Shown: positions 5,992-6,140 of the stretch, in pieces
Position numbering within the stretch: the first letter of the stretch is position 1
Layout of the letters: every line of letters starts with the position of its first letter
Assembly (NCBI GenBank): GCA_913059105.1
Contig: CAJXRL010000167.1
Location: 1-6,140 of the forward strand
Source of the DNA: an uncultured Flavobacteriales bacterium
GTDB lineage: Bacteria; Bacteroidota; Bacteroidia; Flavobacteriales_E; Vicingaceae
Reading direction: 5' to 3'
DNA: 6,140 bases
Program-made: the position numbers and the translations under genes
Notes under the pieces: model-generated
The model's database searches: none
What the model was told of the DNA's origin: nothing
What the model saw: only the letters and a program-made list of their open reading frames with translations

Positions 5992-6092
5992 TACAAAGAC
6001 CCGGTTAAGAATTTGTCAACTACAACTACTATGGCTAAAATTAGAGTGGCAAAAATTACACCTCGTGCAGCTTTGTCGTGCTCAATTCTGTA
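5991..6092 (-). CDS. C-terminal fragment of an unidentified membrane protein upstream of lpxB (5' end missing)
   Basis: Reading toward lpxB, the frame is open from the first full genomic codon (6092-6090) to a TAA at 5993-5991 and gives 33 residues: YRIEHDKAARGVIFATLILA and then IVVVVDKFLTGSL. A charged start (EHDKAARG) is followed by one strongly hydrophobic segment (about residues 11-25) and a short polar tail, as in a C-terminal membrane anchor or the last helix of a small membrane protein. The stop shares one base with the lpxB ATG (TAATG), the same junction type as between the prenyltransferase gene and maf, which supports a real coupled gene. In many Bacteroidota surE lies upstream of lpxB, but a SurE C-terminus would not be a membrane helix, so this is more likely a separate small protein. 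The gene is cut by the adapter at 6094 and I do not recognise the family. Confidence 0.6.
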   Translation of the reverse strand, partial: YRIEHDKAARGVIFATLILAIVVVVDKFLTGSL

Positions 6093-6093
6093 A

Positions 6094-6140
6094 CTGTCTC
6101 TTATACACATCTCCGAGCCCACGAGACAGGCAGAAATCTC
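6094..6140 (-). other. Untrimmed Nextera i7-side sequencing adapter (synthetic)
   Basis: Bases 6094-6112 (CTGTCTCTTATACACATCT) are the reverse-complement Tn5 mosaic end and 6113-6127 (CCGAGCCCACGAGAC) the read-2 adapter. Bases 6128-6135 (AGGCAGAA) match the i7 index N703, and 6136-6140 (ATCTC) begin the P7 sequence. The genome insert ends at 6093. None of this should be annotated as biology. Confidence 0.98.

Noticed and set aside
49..6093. CRISPR array, tRNA, rRNA, phage or defence genes
   Set aside because: I found no regularly spaced repeats, no cloverleaf or rRNA-like sequence, and all full genes fit housekeeping or envelope families.
30..6112. Transposon-like inverted repeats framing the whole window
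   Set aside because: They are the Tn5 mosaic ends of the Nextera kit with the full adapters and index sequences outside them, so they come from library preparation and are not a mobile element.

Overview
The window is a 6045-base piece of bacterial chromosome (49-6093) with synthetic sequencing-library DNA still attached at both ends. Bases 1-48 are the Illumina Nextera i5-side adapter and 6094-6140 the i7-side adapter. Each ends at the insert in the 19-bp Tn5 mosaic end, so the two ends look like a transposon's inverted repeats but are artefacts. Genes at both edges are cut by the library fragment or contig end, not by a biological event.

The organism is most likely a Gram-negative member of the Bacteroidota (Cytophagales or Flavobacteriia-like). 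The reasons are AT-rich DNA, a lipid A gene (lpxB), starts with no Shine-Dalgarno sequence, a TAnnTTTG-type promoter in the only divergent gap, and a UbiA-family prenyltransferase directly followed by maf, a pairing I know from that phylum. This rests on recall, not a search.

Layout from left to right: the 3' end of an unrecognised + strand gene (49-222). Seven bases later come the convergent ends of a minus-strand pair, a UbiA-family prenyltransferase (1785-805) and maf (805-230), joined by a one-base TAATG overlap. A 66-bp divergent gap (1786-1851) holds a good Bacteroidota-type promoter for that pair. Next is a + strand M61-family metallopeptidase with a C-terminal PDZ domain (1852-3564). 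A 167-bp convergent gap (3565-3731) is framed by a perfect 15-bp inverted repeat and carries two nested, mutually exclusive stems. Last is a second minus-strand operon: the C-terminal membrane segment of an unidentified protein (6092-5991), lpxB (5991-4864) and a SpoIID/LytB-domain exported protein (4871-3732). These are joined by a TAATG overlap and an 8-base overlap.

The theme is envelope and housekeeping: lipid A assembly (LpxB), a probable peptidoglycan-acting exported protein (SpoIID domain), an isoprenoid-lipid enzyme (UbiA family), nucleotide-pool sanitation (Maf) and a cytoplasmic peptidase. I see no defence system, CRISPR, phage gene, insertion sequence, tRNA or rRNA. The most worthwhile leads are the archaeal-lipid-like prenyltransferase, the inverted-repeat intergenic element, and the translational coupling of lipid A synthesis to a SpoIID-type protein in a non-sporulating lineage.
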